Translations under genes and position numbers: made by a program
In this document: piece by piece, positions 63,205 to 64,000 of the stretch
Layout: every line of letters begins with the position of its first letter
Position numbering within the stretch: position 1 is the first letter of the stretch
Assembly: GCA_051294375.1 (NCBI GenBank)
Contig: CM119269.1
Span: 14,829,918 to 14,893,917, forward strand
DNA length: 64,000 bases
Direction: 5' to 3'
From: Paraspadella gotoi
Lineage: Eukaryota; Chaetognatha
The notes under the pieces: model-generated
The model's input: the letters and a program-made list of their open reading frames with translations, nothing else
What the model was told of the DNA's origin: nothing
Database searches by the model: none

Positions 63205-64000
63205 ACGGCCCATCAAAGAATATTCAACGCCCCCCACCCCCCAAAAAAAACGGCCGTCTACGTCGTGCCCCGCAACAGTCAAATCGGCGCCCCCCGGAGG
63301 AAGCCCGATGCGACAGTTGAACGAGGAGCCGACAGCATACTGCTCCTGAATTTGCTCCACGAGGAACAGCGAGAAGGCCTTGATGATTTCAGACAAAAGG
63401 GTGAGAGAAGAGATGAGAGAGAGAGGAGAGATGAGAGAGAAGAGAGAGGATGAGGGAGAGAAGAGAGAGATAACAAATCAATGAGAAGGAGAAAGAGAGG
63501 AGGGAAAGAGAGAGCAAAAGAGAGGAGAGAAGAGGGAGAGAAGAGAGAGAGATGATGAGAGAGAGAGAGAGAAGAGATAGATGAGAGAGAGAAAACAAAC
63601 AAGAGAAAGAAAGAAGATGAGGAAAGAGAGAGCGAAGAAGAGAGAGAGAAGAGGAGAGGGAGAGAGAGAGTAGGATGGGAAGAGAGAAATAACAAATCAA
63701 GTTAATTAAGTCCCATTGATATAATCTTAGATAAGTGTGAAAAAAAAGAAAAGCTTTAGTCCTTTCTATCTTTTCCCACCCAAACTTTTTTTTAATAGTA
63801 AGCGCAGTGTGGACGAGCCCTCCCGAAGGCCGCCCTTCTTCCCGCAAGTCGCGGTCCACTCGATGCCCTCTCCTCCATCTTCGAGAGGACAAAAGAAATG
63901 CGACAGATATCTCGGACGCCACCGATCAACGTGCTGATGTCGACAAGGATGTGCTGAGAATCAAAGAGAATCTGATACTACTGTATCTATCCGAATCAGT
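62919..64000 (+). CDS. Candidate partial gene of unknown function, three exons, runs off the window
   Basis: Three open segments join in phase: 62919-62991 (acceptor CTCCTCGCAG, donor CAG|GTCATC), 63219-63400 (acceptor after the CT tract, donor AGG|GTGAGAG) and 63799-64000 (acceptor TTTTTTTAATAG, open to the edge). The roughly 150 residues include RRVLGRHWPPRFTFD, ADSILLLNLLHEEQREGLDD and DVDKDVLRIKENLILLYLSE. They match no family I recognise. Support is the splice quality and matching phase only. The minus strand of the middle exon is also open and protein-like (for example EQIQEQYAVGSSFNCRIG), so strand is not certain. Confidence 0.35.
63112..63204. repeat. (CT)n microsatellite
   Basis: CT repeats that could act as the polypyrimidine tract of the candidate exon at 63219. 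Confidence 0.9.
63401..63675. repeat. GA-rich microsatellite tract
   Basis: About 275 bp of GA repeats with GAT, GAAA and GGA interruptions, filling most of the intron between candidate exons 63219-63400 and 63799. Confidence 0.9.

Overview
The window is nuclear DNA of an invertebrate animal, most likely an arthropod. The genes are split by short GT-AG introns (about 60 bp to 1.2 kb). There are tRNA-like SINE copies, long GA/CT and trinucleotide microsatellites, and a gene with the architecture of the arthropod adhesion protein Echinoid. No bacterial operon, CRISPR array, rRNA gene or intact tRNA gene is visible.

Layout: 1-3352 (+), 3' eleven exons of an SLC36-type amino-acid transporter whose 5' end lies outside the window. 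4216-5474 (+), a two-exon gene for an unrecognised 332-residue protein. 7162-14334 (+), a 14-exon SLC6 transporter of the NTT4/B0AT2 type with an unusually long N-terminus. 16212-18078 (+), a complete nine-exon ACMSD (kynurenine pathway decarboxylase). 18733-21534 (+), an hnRNP A/B-like protein with two RRMs, a Gly-rich tail and an M9-like import signal, with frame breaks in the Gly-rich part. 23673-27914 (+), a complete nine-exon type III polyketide synthase (chalcone-synthase superfamily) with the Cys-His-Asn triad: the most remarkable gene here. 29851-30606 (+), a small mitochondrial single-span protein, possibly UQCR10/QCR9-like. 32361-38771 (-), a 13-exon Echinoid-like receptor (seven Ig domains, one FN3, one membrane span, C-terminal EVIV).

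From 39340 to about 51123, after a 25-N gap, the block 27873-39314 is repeated almost whole (PKS 3' end, mitochondrial gene, Echinoid-like gene) with hundreds of scattered small indels. I read this second copy as an unpolished duplicate created in assembly, not as a biological duplication. It should not be counted as extra genes. The true upstream flank of the Echinoid-like gene is then probably the sequence after 51123.

51124-61287 is AT-rich and microsatellite-rich with only weak exon candidates. It is followed by a 128-N gap, a SINE fragment and, at the right edge, three phase-compatible (+) exon candidates of an unknown gene that runs off the window.

The genes are functionally unrelated, as expected for an animal locus: amino-acid and neurotransmitter transport, tryptophan catabolism, RNA processing, a secondary-metabolism-type enzyme and cell adhesion. 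Exon boundaries were derived by hand from splice motifs, reading phase and remembered family features. No alignment or transcript data were available.
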